Part shown: positions 6,982 through 15,752 of the stretch, piece by piece
Position numbering within the stretch: the stretch's first letter is position 1
Layout: each line of letters starts with the position of its first letter
Assembly (NCBI GenBank): GCA_002506705.1
Contig: DAYA01000035.1
Location: 1-23,525, forward strand
Length of the DNA stretch: 23,525 bases
Origin: Euryarchaeota archaeon UBA550
Lineage (GTDB): Archaea; Thermoplasmatota; Poseidoniia; Poseidoniales; Poseidoniaceae
Direction of reading: 5' to 3'
Notes under the pieces: model-generated
Seen by the model: only the letters and a program-made list of their open reading frames with translations
What the model was told of the DNA's origin: nothing
Databases searched by the model: none
Program-made: the position numbers and the translations under genes

Positions 6982-9900
6982 ATGTTTCTAAAATCACTCG
7001 AAGTTGAGAATTTTAAATCCTTCAAGGGAGAAGCAGTAATTCCATTCGACCGTGGTTTTACAGCAATTACTGGGCCGAATGGTTCTGGTAAATCCAATTG
7101 TGGGGATGCAATACAATTTGTGTTAGGAGCACGTTCAGCAAAGGTACTGCGTGCTCAAAATTCAAAAGATCTAATTTTCAATGGTGGAAAATCCAATCGC
7201 CCTGCAAGAAATGCCAAAGTCACTTTGGTTTTCGCTAACCCTACTCTAACAAACGGTAGAAGAAGGCTCCCTCTCGATTCGGACGAGGTTAGAATGACTA
7301 GGGAAGTAAGGCTAACCAAATCGGATAATACAGTTTCTACTTATCTTTTGAACGGGGAGGAAAGTAATCAGAAAGCATTCCACCGAATCCTAGGGCAAGC
7401 AAATGCGAGGCCAGATGGATACAACATCGTTCTACAAGGGGATGTCACAAGACTGTCTAGCATGACTTCGATGGAGCGCAGGAAAGTTTTGGATTCAGTT
7501 GCAGGAGTCACATCATATGACGATGAAATACGTAAAGCAGAGCGCCAGAAAGGCCAAGTTGAAGATTACATCGAGAGAATTTCACTAGTTGAATCCGAGC
7601 AAAAAGACCAATTGAAGAAATTGGAGAAGGAGAAGGCGGTAGCAGAGAGGGCTAGAGAGACGAAGGAAGAGTTTGATGCAGCCCATGTTATTCTACAACA
7701 ATCTCGCCATCATACCGCAAAGGCTGAGATATCACATCATGCAGATGAAAGAAACCGATACCTTGGCGAGGCAGTAAATCTAGAATCGCAAGTAAAAGCT
7801 GCAGAAATCGTACTTCTTGAACTCGATGACAGAATAGGGGAACTTCAAGCACAAATCTCTGAGGCTATGGGCGGGGATAAGAGTGGACTCAACAAGCAAA
7901 TAGGAGAATTACAGGTATCTCTCGCTTTGAAGCATGACCACATAGAAGAAGCTGAGTCGGCTGATATTGAAGCGAAGGAGCAACTCGAAGAACTCGAGGA
8001 GATGATTACAGCGGCAAAGGCTGACCTTGCCGAACACGAATCGAGCCTAATCGCAGCAAAAGAAGCACTGACAACTAGTAAGAGGGCATTTGCAGAAACC
8101 GAAGCTATCGAAAAAGAAATTCGTGAGTCACTCGAGAATTCAGGTGCTGCAAATGCAGCGCTTTCAACAGCGCTACTAGAAGCAAATTCCCGTCTTGAAT
8201 CGTGCAGAGAATCTGTCAACTTAGCAAAAATCGATGTTGAAAAGGTTGCAAACCAAGCAGACCTAGTCGCTGAACAATTATCAGCGGCTGAAGAATCAGT
8301 TGAAGATGCAAGACTTGCATATGATGACTTGCAGTTGCAGGTTGAGGAACTTGGAGAATCAGATCCAGATACTGATAGAACCGCATTAGCAGAGGATTTA
8401 CGCAAGGCACAATCGGCAGAAAAGAAACTCATTGAGAATGCAACAGCTGTCAACACCCGCCTCCAGGAGGCCGAGAGAAAACTCTCTGCAGCTCGCACTG
8501 AATTAGATAAGCGATCTGGAAGCAATGGAATGGCTCCAGGTGCTGCGGCAGTTATGGCAGCAAGAGATAGAGGTGAACTAAGAGGGATCATTGGGACAAT
8601 CTCTGAACTATGTGCTCCAAAAGACCCTGCTCACGCAGATGCTTTAGCAACTGCAGTAGGCGGTGGAATGAATTCCGTAGTCGTTGAAAACGACCAAATG
8701 GCTGCTGAAGCAATGGCCCTTCTGAAAAGCAAGCGCCTTGGCAGGGCTACCTTCCTTCCACTCAACAAAATGCAAGCCAATCGCCCTTCTGGAAAGGCAG
8801 CCATGTCCGCAAACAAGCCGGGAGTGCTCGGCTTTGCACATGAGTTGCTGGATTATGATCCAAGGATTGCAACTGCTGTCGCCTATGCATTAAGGAATAC
8901 TCTAGTTGTTGACAACATCGGAACTGCTCGCAGACTTATGGGTGGAGTAAGGCTTGTTACTCTAGGTGGCGAAATTACCGAACCTGGCGGTGCTATGGTT
9001 GGTGGAAGTAAGCAGAGAATGAAGACTGGCTTCGGCGGTAAGATTCACGGTGCAAGCGAGGTTGAGACACTTGTTGGTGAGGTACAACGCTTGTCTGTAA
9101 TGGCCGAAACGGTTTCATCAGCATTGAATCAAGCAAGGACAAAGCAAAACGAAATCCGTGGCAAGATCAACTCCTTAGCAGAGGATGACCGTTCGATTAA
9201 ATTAGGGACGCTGAAGGCTGAAATCGATATTGCATCCAAAGAATTGACCAAGGCAAAAGGCGCTGCTAGCGAATTACAGAGAAGGCTTTCAAACCTCGAA
9301 TCGGACCATGTCGGAAAGGTACAGATGCTTGAAAATGCAAAGTCAAAGTTGCTTCAGGCAGAGTCTGACAGAGAAAAAGCCGAAACTGACGTCAGTAATG
9401 CTAGCCCAGATGGAATCAGGCAAAGATTGCTGGAAGCTCAATCGATGCGAATGGAGGCAGAAGGAGCCGCTAACTTGGCTCAAGTCACACTTGACAGTGG
9501 CCAAGAGAAGGGCGATCTGCTCGCCGACAGACTTGATTCTTTGACATCTAGGGCAGATGAAATTCAAGCAGATATGGCTGGTAGAGAGAAATCTGTCAGA
9601 GGTTGGAAATCCTCTATAGAAGAAGCAACTATTCTTCTAAAAGAAAAGGAAGAAGAGCGTGCATCACTACTCGAAGAGCATGAAGAACTCGACAATGAAA
9701 GAAAAGAATTGGTCGAAGAAAGAGCGGAAGTCAAAGCTAATGCAAACCAAAAGGCGACCTCTGCAATTAATTGCCGTTCTATGGCAGAAGACATCGCAAA
9801 CAGCCTGGCAGTAAGGGAACAAAGCCTAGCCGACCTATTGATCGAAATGGCTGCAGAATCGATACCTGTTGCAGAAGAAGATGCAGACTTACCAAACGTT

Positions 9901-10872
9901 GGAGATGCACAAAAAGCCGTCAATACATTGCGAAGAAAACTTGACAAGTTTGGCGACTTCAATATGCTAGCAATCGAGCAATACGATGCTTGTAAGGCAC
10001 GACTAGATGAGATGAAAGATGATTTCAAGACTCTACAACAGAGGAGAAAGCAACTTATCGATATCACAGATAAGTTGGAGAGTCAAAGAAAGACTCGCCT
10101 CCTGTCCACTTTGAAAGAAGTTAATGAGAATTTCAAAATCGTATACAACCGTCTTTCCAATGGCGGTCGTGGTGAACTATTCCTAGAGAATCCAGACGAG
10201 CCATTCAAGGGAGGATTAGACATGTGGGCTCAGCCGAGGGGCAAGTCGAACAAATCTAGACTTCAAGGACTATCGGGTGGCGAAAAATCAATGGCTTCAC
10301 TTTCCCTTATTTTCGCAATACAGGACCACGATCCAAGCCCATTCTACTACTTTGATGAAGTCGACCAGAACCTCGACGTTCCAAACTCAAAACTAATCGC
10401 TACAGAATGTAGGAACAGAAGTGAAGCGGCACAGTTCATTATGGTAACACTGCGCAAGGTTTCTCTTGAACTTGCAGACCACCACATTGGAATAACACAT
10501 GGTGGAGATGGATGTTCTCGAAGAATTGTTGACTTCGATAGAGAAAGAGCGATTGAATTAGGTGCAGAAGCTGAAAAGGAAGCCAGCAACGCTGCTGAAA
10601 AGAACCACTCAAGAATTGAAGAAGCTAGAGTTATCGCTGAAGAAATGCCTGAGGTTCCCGATGCCCTACCGGCTCCTAAGAGCCTTGGCGGTTTGCTGAA
10701 ACACATGGAGTCAGAGGAGTCAGAGACGGAGCCAACAGGCTTCCTAGCCCTGTCTGAAAGGGCAGAAGACATGTCGGAAGAAATTGAGGAGAGGCAGAAA
10801 ATAGTATCTGAATTACTCGCTCATGATGAAGAAGAAACCGAAATTGAAACAGAATCAGAAAAGGAGGTTTGA
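6982..10872 (+). CDS. smc: Chromosome segregation ATPase SMC
   Basis: A 1296-residue SMC protein, the DNA-entrapping ATPase of the condensin-like complex with ScpA and ScpB. Walker A GPNGSGKS is at residues 31-38. A long coiled coil follows (about 165-500). The hinge lies near 520-690 (GELRGIIGTISELC to GGEITEPGGAMVGGS), then the return coiled coil. The ABC signature LSGGEKSM is near 1097-1104 and Walker B YYFDEVDQNLD near 1122-1132. The head ends around 1185. About 105 further residues form an acidic tail, roughly one third Asp/Glu, so the protein is about 100 residues longer than usual SMCs. GAGGGAAAGGG before ATG 6982 supports the start. Its stop overlaps the scpA translation-initiation region. 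Confidence 0.97.
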   Translation: MFLKSLEVENFKSFKGEAVIPFDRGFTAITGPNGSGKSNCGDAIQFVLGARSAKVLRAQNSKDLIFNGGKSNRPARNAKVTLVFANPTLTNGRRRLPLDSDEVRMTREVRLTKSDNTVSTYLLNGEESNQKAFHRILGQANARPDGYNIVLQGDVTRLSSMTSMERRKVLDSVAGVTSYDDEIRKAERQKGQVEDYIERISLVESEQKDQLKKLEKEKAVAERARETKEEFDAAHVILQQSRHHTAKAEISHHADERNRYLGEAVNLESQVKAAEIVLLELDDRIGELQAQISEAMGGDKSGLNKQIGELQVSLALKHDHIEEAESADIEAKEQLEELEEMITAAKADLAEHESSLIAAKEALTTSKRAFAETEAIEKEIRESLENSGAANAALSTALLEANSRLESCRESVNLAKIDVEKVANQADLVAEQLSAAEESVEDARLAYDDLQLQVEELGESDPDTDRTALAEDLRKAQSAEKKLIENATAVNTRLQEAERKLSAARTELDKRSGSNGMAPGAAAVMAARDRGELRGIIGTISELCAPKDPAHADALATAVGGGMNSVVVENDQMAAEAMALLKSKRLGRATFLPLNKMQANRPSGKAAMSANKPGVLGFAHELLDYDPRIATAVAYALRNTLVVDNIGTARRLMGGVRLVTLGGEITEPGGAMVGGSKQRMKTGFGGKIHGASEVETLVGEVQRLSVMAETVSSALNQARTKQNEIRGKINSLAEDDRSIKLGTLKAEIDIASKELTKAKGAASELQRRLSNLESDHVGKVQMLENAKSKLLQAESDREKAETDVSNASPDGIRQRLLEAQSMRMEAEGAANLAQVTLDSGQEKGDLLADRLDSLTSRADEIQADMAGREKSVRGWKSSIEEATILLKEKEEERASLLEEHEELDNERKELVEERAEVKANANQKATSAINCRSMAEDIANSLAVREQSLADLLIEMAAESIPVAEEDADLPNVGDAQKAVNTLRRKLDKFGDFNMLAIEQYDACKARLDEMKDDFKTLQQRRKQLIDITDKLESQRKTRLLSTLKEVNENFKIVYNRLSNGGRGELFLENPDEPFKGGLDMWAQPRGKSNKSRLQGLSGGEKSMASLSLIFAIQDHDPSPFYYFDEVDQNLDVPNSKLIATECRNRSEAAQFIMVTLRKVSLELADHHIGITHGGDGCSRRIVDFDRERAIELGAEAEKEASNAAEKNHSRIEEARVIAEEMPEVPDALPAPKSLGGLLKHMESEESETEPTGFLALSERAEDMSEEIEERQKIVSELLAHDEEETEIETESEKEV

Positions 10873-10874
10873 TT

Positions 10875-12041
10875 TTGCAACAATCAGCCCTTGACGATTG
10901 GTTTTTGCGTCAAGATATTCTTGATCAACTGATGAGTCAAGACGAGGATGTAAGTGAAGCAGAACGCTATGCTGACAGAATTATGCGAATCGCTCAGGAA
11001 GAGAGCGCGGAACACCAAGTGTTGAGCGATCCTTTCGATAGGTCTGTCGCACTTGTTCTTTCCCTCGTAAAGGAAGAAGGCATGGACCCTTGGAATATTG
11101 ATCTGTCAGCATTTCTGAAATTATTCACTCAACGGGTCAGGAAAGAAGCCTCTGGACTAGATTTACCAGCATGCGGCCGATTAATCAGAATGTCCTGGGA
11201 AGTATTGACTCAACAGGCTTCAACTCTATTTGACAGAGTAATCGCACTCGATGTGGATGATGAAGAGGATTTCATCGATTTCGGATGGGAGTCAGAGTAT
11301 GATGACGAGGAGTTCATCTTCACAACTACTGTACTGGAAGGTATCGCAGACAATCATCTCCCGGGTTTCTTCGGTGAGAGAATGCGACGTGACGAGGGTC
11401 GCCCATCTACTCTTGGGGAGTTACTTTCAGCATTGAAAGACGCATGCGATGAGGCTGAAATCCTCAAAGCAAAGGAAGAGAATCGCAAGGCGCACGCAGA
11501 AGAATTGAAGAATATGCTCGATAATGTCGGTTCTAGGATGCATAACGAGGACATGGAAGGCGATATCAGAAGATGTTGGACTGCTATGCGTGCGGTCACT
11601 TCTGCTAGAGGAGAATCAATTGTTCCAGTCTCAGAGGTTACAACTGAATTAGAAAAGATATTGCTACAAACATTCGGTGAAATTCCAGAAGGTTATGCTG
11701 TTGAATCGAAGATCACATCATTTGTTTCAGGCCTATTTTTGACCCATCGTGGTTATGCTTGGATTAGCCAAGAAGGTCCTGAAGACCCGATTATGTTGGA
11801 AGATAGGTGGCCTAATGCTGCAACATTTGAAGAAGCTACAGAATTGGGCGAGAAGTTAATCGCCGATGATTACGAGTCTATGAAAGAGGCTGAAACTGAG
11901 TCTATGCGCCATGCAGCAAGATTGGCAGAGAGGGCTCAAGCAGCACTCGAAGCTGAGAAAGAAAGACTCAAAGAAGAGGAAATGGCAAAGATTGCTGCAG
12001 AGTCGGATTCAGAGAATCCAGAAGACTGGTTAGTTGAGTGA
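10875..12041 (+). CDS. scpA: Segregation and condensation protein A (kleisin)
   Basis: A 388-residue kleisin that bridges the SMC heads. The N-terminal domain contains DPFDRSVALVLSLVKEEGMD and PWNIDLSAFLKLFTQRV (about 50-85), the ScpA/Rec8 N-terminal signature. The middle is acidic and variable. The C-terminal part (about 225-300) contains EVTTELEKILLQTFGEIP, consistent with the winged-helix region that contacts the SMC cap. A charged helix ends the protein. The start is a TTG: GGAGG at 10863-10867 lies 7 bases before TTG 10875. The in-frame TTG at 10869 is only one base from the GGAGG and unlikely. The start lies two bases after the smc TGA, so translation is probably coupled. Somewhat longer than bacterial ScpA (about 250). 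Confidence 0.9.
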   Translation: MQQSALDDWFLRQDILDQLMSQDEDVSEAERYADRIMRIAQEESAEHQVLSDPFDRSVALVLSLVKEEGMDPWNIDLSAFLKLFTQRVRKEASGLDLPACGRLIRMSWEVLTQQASTLFDRVIALDVDDEEDFIDFGWESEYDDEEFIFTTTVLEGIADNHLPGFFGERMRRDEGRPSTLGELLSALKDACDEAEILKAKEENRKAHAEELKNMLDNVGSRMHNEDMEGDIRRCWTAMRAVTSARGESIVPVSEVTTELEKILLQTFGEIPEGYAVESKITSFVSGLFLTHRGYAWISQEGPEDPIMLEDRWPNAATFEEATELGEKLIADDYESMKEAETESMRHAARLAERAQAALEAEKERLKEEEMAKIAAESDSENPEDWLVE

Positions 12042-12053
12042 GGAGTTGTTTAC

Positions 12054-12662
12054 ATGTCTGAAATCCCTTTGGAAACATTACTAGAAGCAACCTTGTTTAG
12101 CGCGGGGCGCTCGCTAAGCGTTCAAGAGTTATCTGAGAATTTAGGTTACGAGGATGATGAGATCCTCGAATCAATGAATAATTTGCAATCAACTATCAAA
12201 AGACGCAGAGGTGGAGGCTTACAAATCGTTGAGATTGGGGGTAAATGGGCAATGGAGGTGAAGCCTGGGATAGCAGACCATCTTCCAAAGGAGACAAAGT
12301 CTGAATTGCCTCCTAAACTGCTGAAGGCTGCAGCTTTGATTGCATATCATCAGCCGATGCCTCAGTCACGATTAGTCGAATTACTCGGCCAGAGGGCCTA
12401 CGACCATATTAGAGAATTAGCTCAAGCAGGTCTAATCGGGCGAAGAAGGGATGGAAATACTCGAAGATTGACAACAACACGTCGTTTCTCCGAGATGTTT
12501 GGTTGCCCTCATACGGACAGAAAGAAGGTTCGAGCATGGTTTAGAGAGATGGTTACCTCATCAGGTATGCTTGATGGAATGGAAGGCAAGTTGGCCCTCA
12601 GAGATGAAGTTGATACAGAAGGTGGAGTCCAAACAACTCTGGACATCGCAGAAGACGAATGA
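12054..12662 (+). CDS. scpB: Segregation and condensation protein B
   Basis: A 202-residue tandem winged-helix protein that binds the ScpA kleisin and regulates the SMC complex. Family landmarks: LLEATLFSAGRSLSVQEL at the N-terminus, RRGGGLQIVEIGGKWAMEVKP near 45-70, LKAAALIAYHQPMPQSRLVE at the second winged helix, and RAYDHIRELAQAGLIGRRRDG. It follows scpA by 12 bases with a GAGGAG ribosome site, completing an smc-scpA-scpB operon. The stop TGA (12660-12662) directly abuts the stop of the convergent HMG-CoA reductase gene, with no spacer. Length is normal and the call is firm. Confidence 0.94.
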   Translation: MSEIPLETLLEATLFSAGRSLSVQELSENLGYEDDEILESMNNLQSTIKRRRGGGLQIVEIGGKWAMEVKPGIADHLPKETKSELPPKLLKAAALIAYHQPMPQSRLVELLGQRAYDHIRELAQAGLIGRRRDGNTRRLTTTRRFSEMFGCPHTDRKKVRAWFREMVTSSGMLDGMEGKLALRDEVDTEGGVQTTLDIAEDE

Positions 12663-13961
12663 TTATCCGTTTCGGACTTTCTCAAGAGTATCTTTGACCA
12701 ATTGTTGAGTAACCGGCCCAGATTGCGAGTTTACAATCCTTGCAACTTGCTCTACCTCTTCTCCTACAGCGCCTGCGCTTACTGCCATGTTACGTGCATG
12801 CAACTTCATGTGGCCTGCTTGTATTCCGCTTGTTGCTAAAGCACGCATTGCGCCTAAATTCTGAGCAATACCTGCAGCAGCCATAATTCCTGCAAGTTCT
12901 TGTGCGGATTCTACTCCTAGAATCGAGAGGTTTGCCCGTGCAGCAGGATGGACCTTGGATGCACCACCAACAATTCCTACCGCCATCGGTGTTTCAATAC
13001 TACCAACTAGATTTCCTTCGTCATTCCTTTCCCATCTTGTCATCGATGTATATGATCCTGTTTCTACAGATGCCCAGGCGTGACACCCAGCCTCAATCGC
13101 TCTCCAATCTTGGCCACAAGCAAGTGCAATTGCGCTAATTGCATTCATTATGCCTTTGTTGTGTGTTGTGGCTCTGTACGGGTCTGCCATTGCAAAATGG
13201 TGTGCTTCCAGTATCCCTTTGATGATCTTGCTACCATTTTCTCTGGTGCCATCATCGGATAGTTCCTCGGGAGTAAACTCTGCAGTTACTTTGGCTAGGC
13301 GATGGGTTGCAAGGTTCGAAAGGATGCGTAGGTGAACTCTGCCTGCAGTTATTTCTTCGATTTTACCACTAACCAATTCTGCCATTGTGTTGACTGCATT
13401 CGCACCCATGGCGTCTCTCGTATCGACTAGCAGGTGAACAACTAGCATTGGTCCGGACATAGTATCAATTTCTCTGACTTCAATGTCTTTGCAACCGCCT
13501 CCTAGTCTAATCATCGTCGAAGGCAGGGAATTACACATCGCCATTAACTCATACTTTGCGGTTAGAATTGCTTCTTTCGCTGTACTGAGGTCCTCAATCT
13601 CTAAAATTTGAATTTGAGCAATCATGACAGGATTGTCATTGTTTGTCTTGAATCCGCCCTTTTCGAGGCAGCGTTTTGCCATATTACTAGCAGCTGCCAC
13701 AATACTGGATTCTTCAACGCAAAATGGGATTATGTACGCCTTCCCATCAATTACGAAGTTCGTAGCGACTCCTACTGGCAAGGACATTGTGCCAATCACA
13801 TTTTCTATCATTCTATCTGCAGCAATCTCTCCCAACTCTCCATGGCTAGCTAGGGCTTCAACCTCCTCGGCAGATAAAGATGATAATTGAGCAACCTTTT
13901 CTCTTCGCTCTGATACTGACAATTTGTAGAATCCAGAAAGCCTGCTGTCTTCGACTGGCAT
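12663..13961 (-). CDS. mvaA: Hydroxymethylglutaryl-CoA reductase, class II
   Basis: A 432-residue enzyme that reduces HMG-CoA to mevalonate, the committed step toward archaeal isoprenoid lipids. The class II (Pseudomonas mevalonii-like) form is shown by the N-terminal GFYKLSVSERREKVAQL, the MIENVIGTMSLPVGVATNF block with the catalytic Glu, and VDTRDAMGANAVNTM. THNKGIMN carries the catalytic Lys, CGQDWRAIEAG the Asp, and GHMKLHARNMA the His. Class II enzymes are bacterial in type, but Archaeoglobales and Thermoplasmatales are known to carry them for biosynthesis. GGAGG 8 bases before the ATG fixes the start. Upstream lies the TTAAC-rich gap; an A-rich TTAAAAAAA there (minus strand, about 14022-14030) could be its TATA element. 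Confidence 0.95.
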   Translation of the reverse strand: MPVEDSRLSGFYKLSVSERREKVAQLSSLSAEEVEALASHGELGEIAADRMIENVIGTMSLPVGVATNFVIDGKAYIIPFCVEESSIVAAASNMAKRCLEKGGFKTNNDNPVMIAQIQILEIEDLSTAKEAILTAKYELMAMCNSLPSTMIRLGGGCKDIEVREIDTMSGPMLVVHLLVDTRDAMGANAVNTMAELVSGKIEEITAGRVHLRILSNLATHRLAKVTAEFTPEELSDDGTRENGSKIIKGILEAHHFAMADPYRATTHNKGIMNAISAIALACGQDWRAIEAGCHAWASVETGSYTSMTRWERNDEGNLVGSIETPMAVGIVGGASKVHPAARANLSILGVESAQELAGIMAAAGIAQNLGAMRALATSGIQAGHMKLHARNMAVSAGAVGEEVEQVARIVNSQSGPVTQQLVKDTLEKVRNG

Positions 13962-14168
13962 AGTGGTTGCCTCCGGTCAAAGCCAAAGGTCTGTACTTGA
14001 TGAAGAAACCGGCGATTAACGCTTTTTTTAACGCGTTAGCATACCGTTAACAATGTGTTAATTTACCCATATACATCAATTCCGTATTTGTTTTAACGTG
14101 TCCTAACAGTCCCCAAAAGGGTAGCATTAGAGTGAAACATCATATACTCTGTAAATCCCAGTACTATC
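13962..14168. promoter_or_regulatory. 207-base divergent intergenic region with a cluster of TTAAC/GTTAA elements
   Basis: This is the longest gene-free stretch. From 14016 to 14107 it holds seven TTAAC/GTTAA-type elements (TTAACG, TAACGCGTTA, CCGTTAAC, TGTTAA, TTTTAACG, CCTAACA). Two are exact palindromes: TAACGCGTTA at 14029-14038 and TTAACA-ATG-TGTTAA at 14047-14061. The region is AT-rich between two divergent genes. It may be a multi-site operator or an AT-rich unwinding region. No tRNA or other RNA gene is visible. Confidence 0.55.
14141..14148 (+). promoter_or_regulatory. TATA-like element of the AAA+/propeller/DUF357 operon
   Basis: CATATACT is centred about 25 bases before the ATG at 14169, and no Shine-Dalgarno sequence lies in between. 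The arrangement fits an archaeal TATA box serving a leaderless transcript that begins at or next to the start codon. Confidence 0.45.
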
Positions 14169-15752
14169 ATGAGCGAAGATTCACCACCTTTGGGCATACC
14201 AGGTCTGAGAAATAATCCGTTCCAGGCTAGGCCATTGGAGAGAGGAAGATCAGAACTTCTCGTCGGTAGAGATGAATTAAGTGCAAGATGGACTAGATTC
14301 ATCAAAGCTAGAAATGCTAGGATGATTTTGCTGATTGGCGAAAGTGGAACAGGACGTTCATCATTGATGCGATGTTTATCTGAAGAGACTCAGAAGAGCG
14401 TACATTTAGACATGTTTCCGGATTCTGAACATGCTCAAAAAATTCTGCACGAAATTTTCGTATCGTTTGTAGGTTTTGAGGTCCCCTCCAGCACTCCAGA
14501 GATGGTGTCTAGATTGGTACAAGAAACCGAGAAATCAAATGGGCCTTTGCCTCTGATTTCGCTTGATTATGCGAATGTGGACGGAAAGAGACTCTCAGAG
14601 GTCCTTTCCACCCTGGTCGCTGCATTTGAGCGAATGAATGCACTTGTGGTGGTCGTACTTTCTACAGAACAAAGGGCTCAATGGCCTACTAACCTAGTGA
14701 GCAGGTTTGACCATGTAGATGTTATTGGCTCACTAGAAAGAGATGAAGTACGTTATTTGTGTGAATCTAGAATGGCCACAACTGCCAATATCCCGTGGAC
14801 AATGCCAGAGGATGCACTAGATTACGTGATGGAGAATACATCTGGTAATCCATCTAGAGTAATGAGATTAATGCGCGATATCGTCGATGAAGAGAGAGCA
14901 AACCCCAGAGATGTCAAATTTGATCCAGTCATTGAAAGTCCTACTTCTAGTGTCTTGATAGAGGAAAGTAGCATGGATAGTATTGATGAAATTCTAAACG
15001 AAGATTTAGTGGAGCCAGAGATGCCGATTTTTGATTTGAACCTGGACAAGTTAGAGGAAGAGCCTGAAGCGGTTTACATGGAGGATTCTGGTTTTAGCTC
15101 ACTGCCAGTAAGCGGTCCGTTTAGTGGGCTCGCTTCTAGAAATCGAGATAACAAGCATCTTGCACCAAGATTTGACAAAACAAAGGCCAAGCCGGCACAA
15201 AGAGAACCTGAAGGTGGAGATGCAAACGAACTGTGGCTTGCAAACGAACCAAATGCACTCCTCGCACCACAAAGTGTGCCTGTTGTTGATGAAACACTTA
15301 TCGATGACCACGTTGATGATTACTCTGAACCAAATATGGAATTTGAACAAGAGGTTGTGAGAAGTGGGAATGTTGAAGGTTTGCTGGGGCAGTTATTCGA
15401 AGCACTGAATGTACCAGATGGTCAGAGTTTGGCAGAGTTACTAGCAGGCATGAGAAGGCCGGTTATCGGGCAAAGAGAGAGTAATGCCCTTGATGTACAT
15501 ACATTGAGGAACCTGTCGAAGAATGAAGCAGTCCTTGTTGAAGTATCATCGACTAGGGAGTTATCACCTTCTGATTCAAGATTACAGGACCGACTTAAGA
15601 TAGGTAGGCCGCGGATGTCTCAGATGTGTAATCGCCTCTATAGAGCAGGAATCTTGTCAGTCCAACAAAGAGGACGTTCTAGGATGTTCAGATTAACAAA
15701 TGATGCTAAGGCCCAAATGGTGGCTTGGGGAATAATGGAGGCGAGCGTATGA
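14169..15752 (+). CDS. Degenerate AAA+ ATPase-like protein with acidic linker and C-terminal winged helix
   Basis: A 527-residue protein. Residues 30-240 follow the Orc/STAND-like AAA+ order: NNPFQARPLERGRSEL, LLVGRDEL, P-loop GESGTGRSS (57-65), a Walker B-like LPLISLDYANVD (127-138), a sensor-1 strand VVVVLSTEQR, a candidate arginine finger SRFDHVD, and sensor-2 GNPSRVMRLMRD. The P-loop Lys is Arg (R63), and the Walker B Glu is Tyr (Y134), so ATP hydrolysis is doubtful. Residues 245-400 are an acidic, low-complexity linker. Residues 440-520 look like a winged helix (RLQDRLKIGRPRMSQMCNRL, then GILSVQQRGRSRMFRLT). A DNA-binding regulator or scaffold is inferred. The stop overlaps the next ATG as ATGA. 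No Shine-Dalgarno; a TATA element lies about 25 bases upstream. Confidence 0.72.
   Translation: MSEDSPPLGIPGLRNNPFQARPLERGRSELLVGRDELSARWTRFIKARNARMILLIGESGTGRSSLMRCLSEETQKSVHLDMFPDSEHAQKILHEIFVSFVGFEVPSSTPEMVSRLVQETEKSNGPLPLISLDYANVDGKRLSEVLSTLVAAFERMNALVVVVLSTEQRAQWPTNLVSRFDHVDVIGSLERDEVRYLCESRMATTANIPWTMPEDALDYVMENTSGNPSRVMRLMRDIVDEERANPRDVKFDPVIESPTSSVLIEESSMDSIDEILNEDLVEPEMPIFDLNLDKLEEEPEAVYMEDSGFSSLPVSGPFSGLASRNRDNKHLAPRFDKTKAKPAQREPEGGDANELWLANEPNALLAPQSVPVVDETLIDDHVDDYSEPNMEFEQEVVRSGNVEGLLGQLFEALNVPDGQSLAELLAGMRRPVIGQRESNALDVHTLRNLSKNEAVLVEVSSTRELSPSDSRLQDRLKIGRPRMSQMCNRLYRAGILSVQQRGRSRMFRLTNDAKAQMVAWGIMEASV

Noticed and set aside
7845..8591. Long open frame on the minus strand inside smc (248 codons)
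   Set aside because: It is Ser/Ala-rich antisense of the SMC coiled coil, with no recognisable motif; the plus-strand gene is certain.
9564..10067. Minus-strand open frame inside smc (167 codons)
   Set aside because: Same Ser/Leu-rich antisense pattern of a coiled-coil gene.
10869..10874. TTG 10869 as the scpA start
   Set aside because: Only one base from the GGAGG; TTG 10875 has a 7-base spacing.
13962..14168. tRNA or small RNA gene in the largest gap
   Set aside because: No GTTCRANNC T-loop, cloverleaf pairing or CCA-type end was found on either strand.
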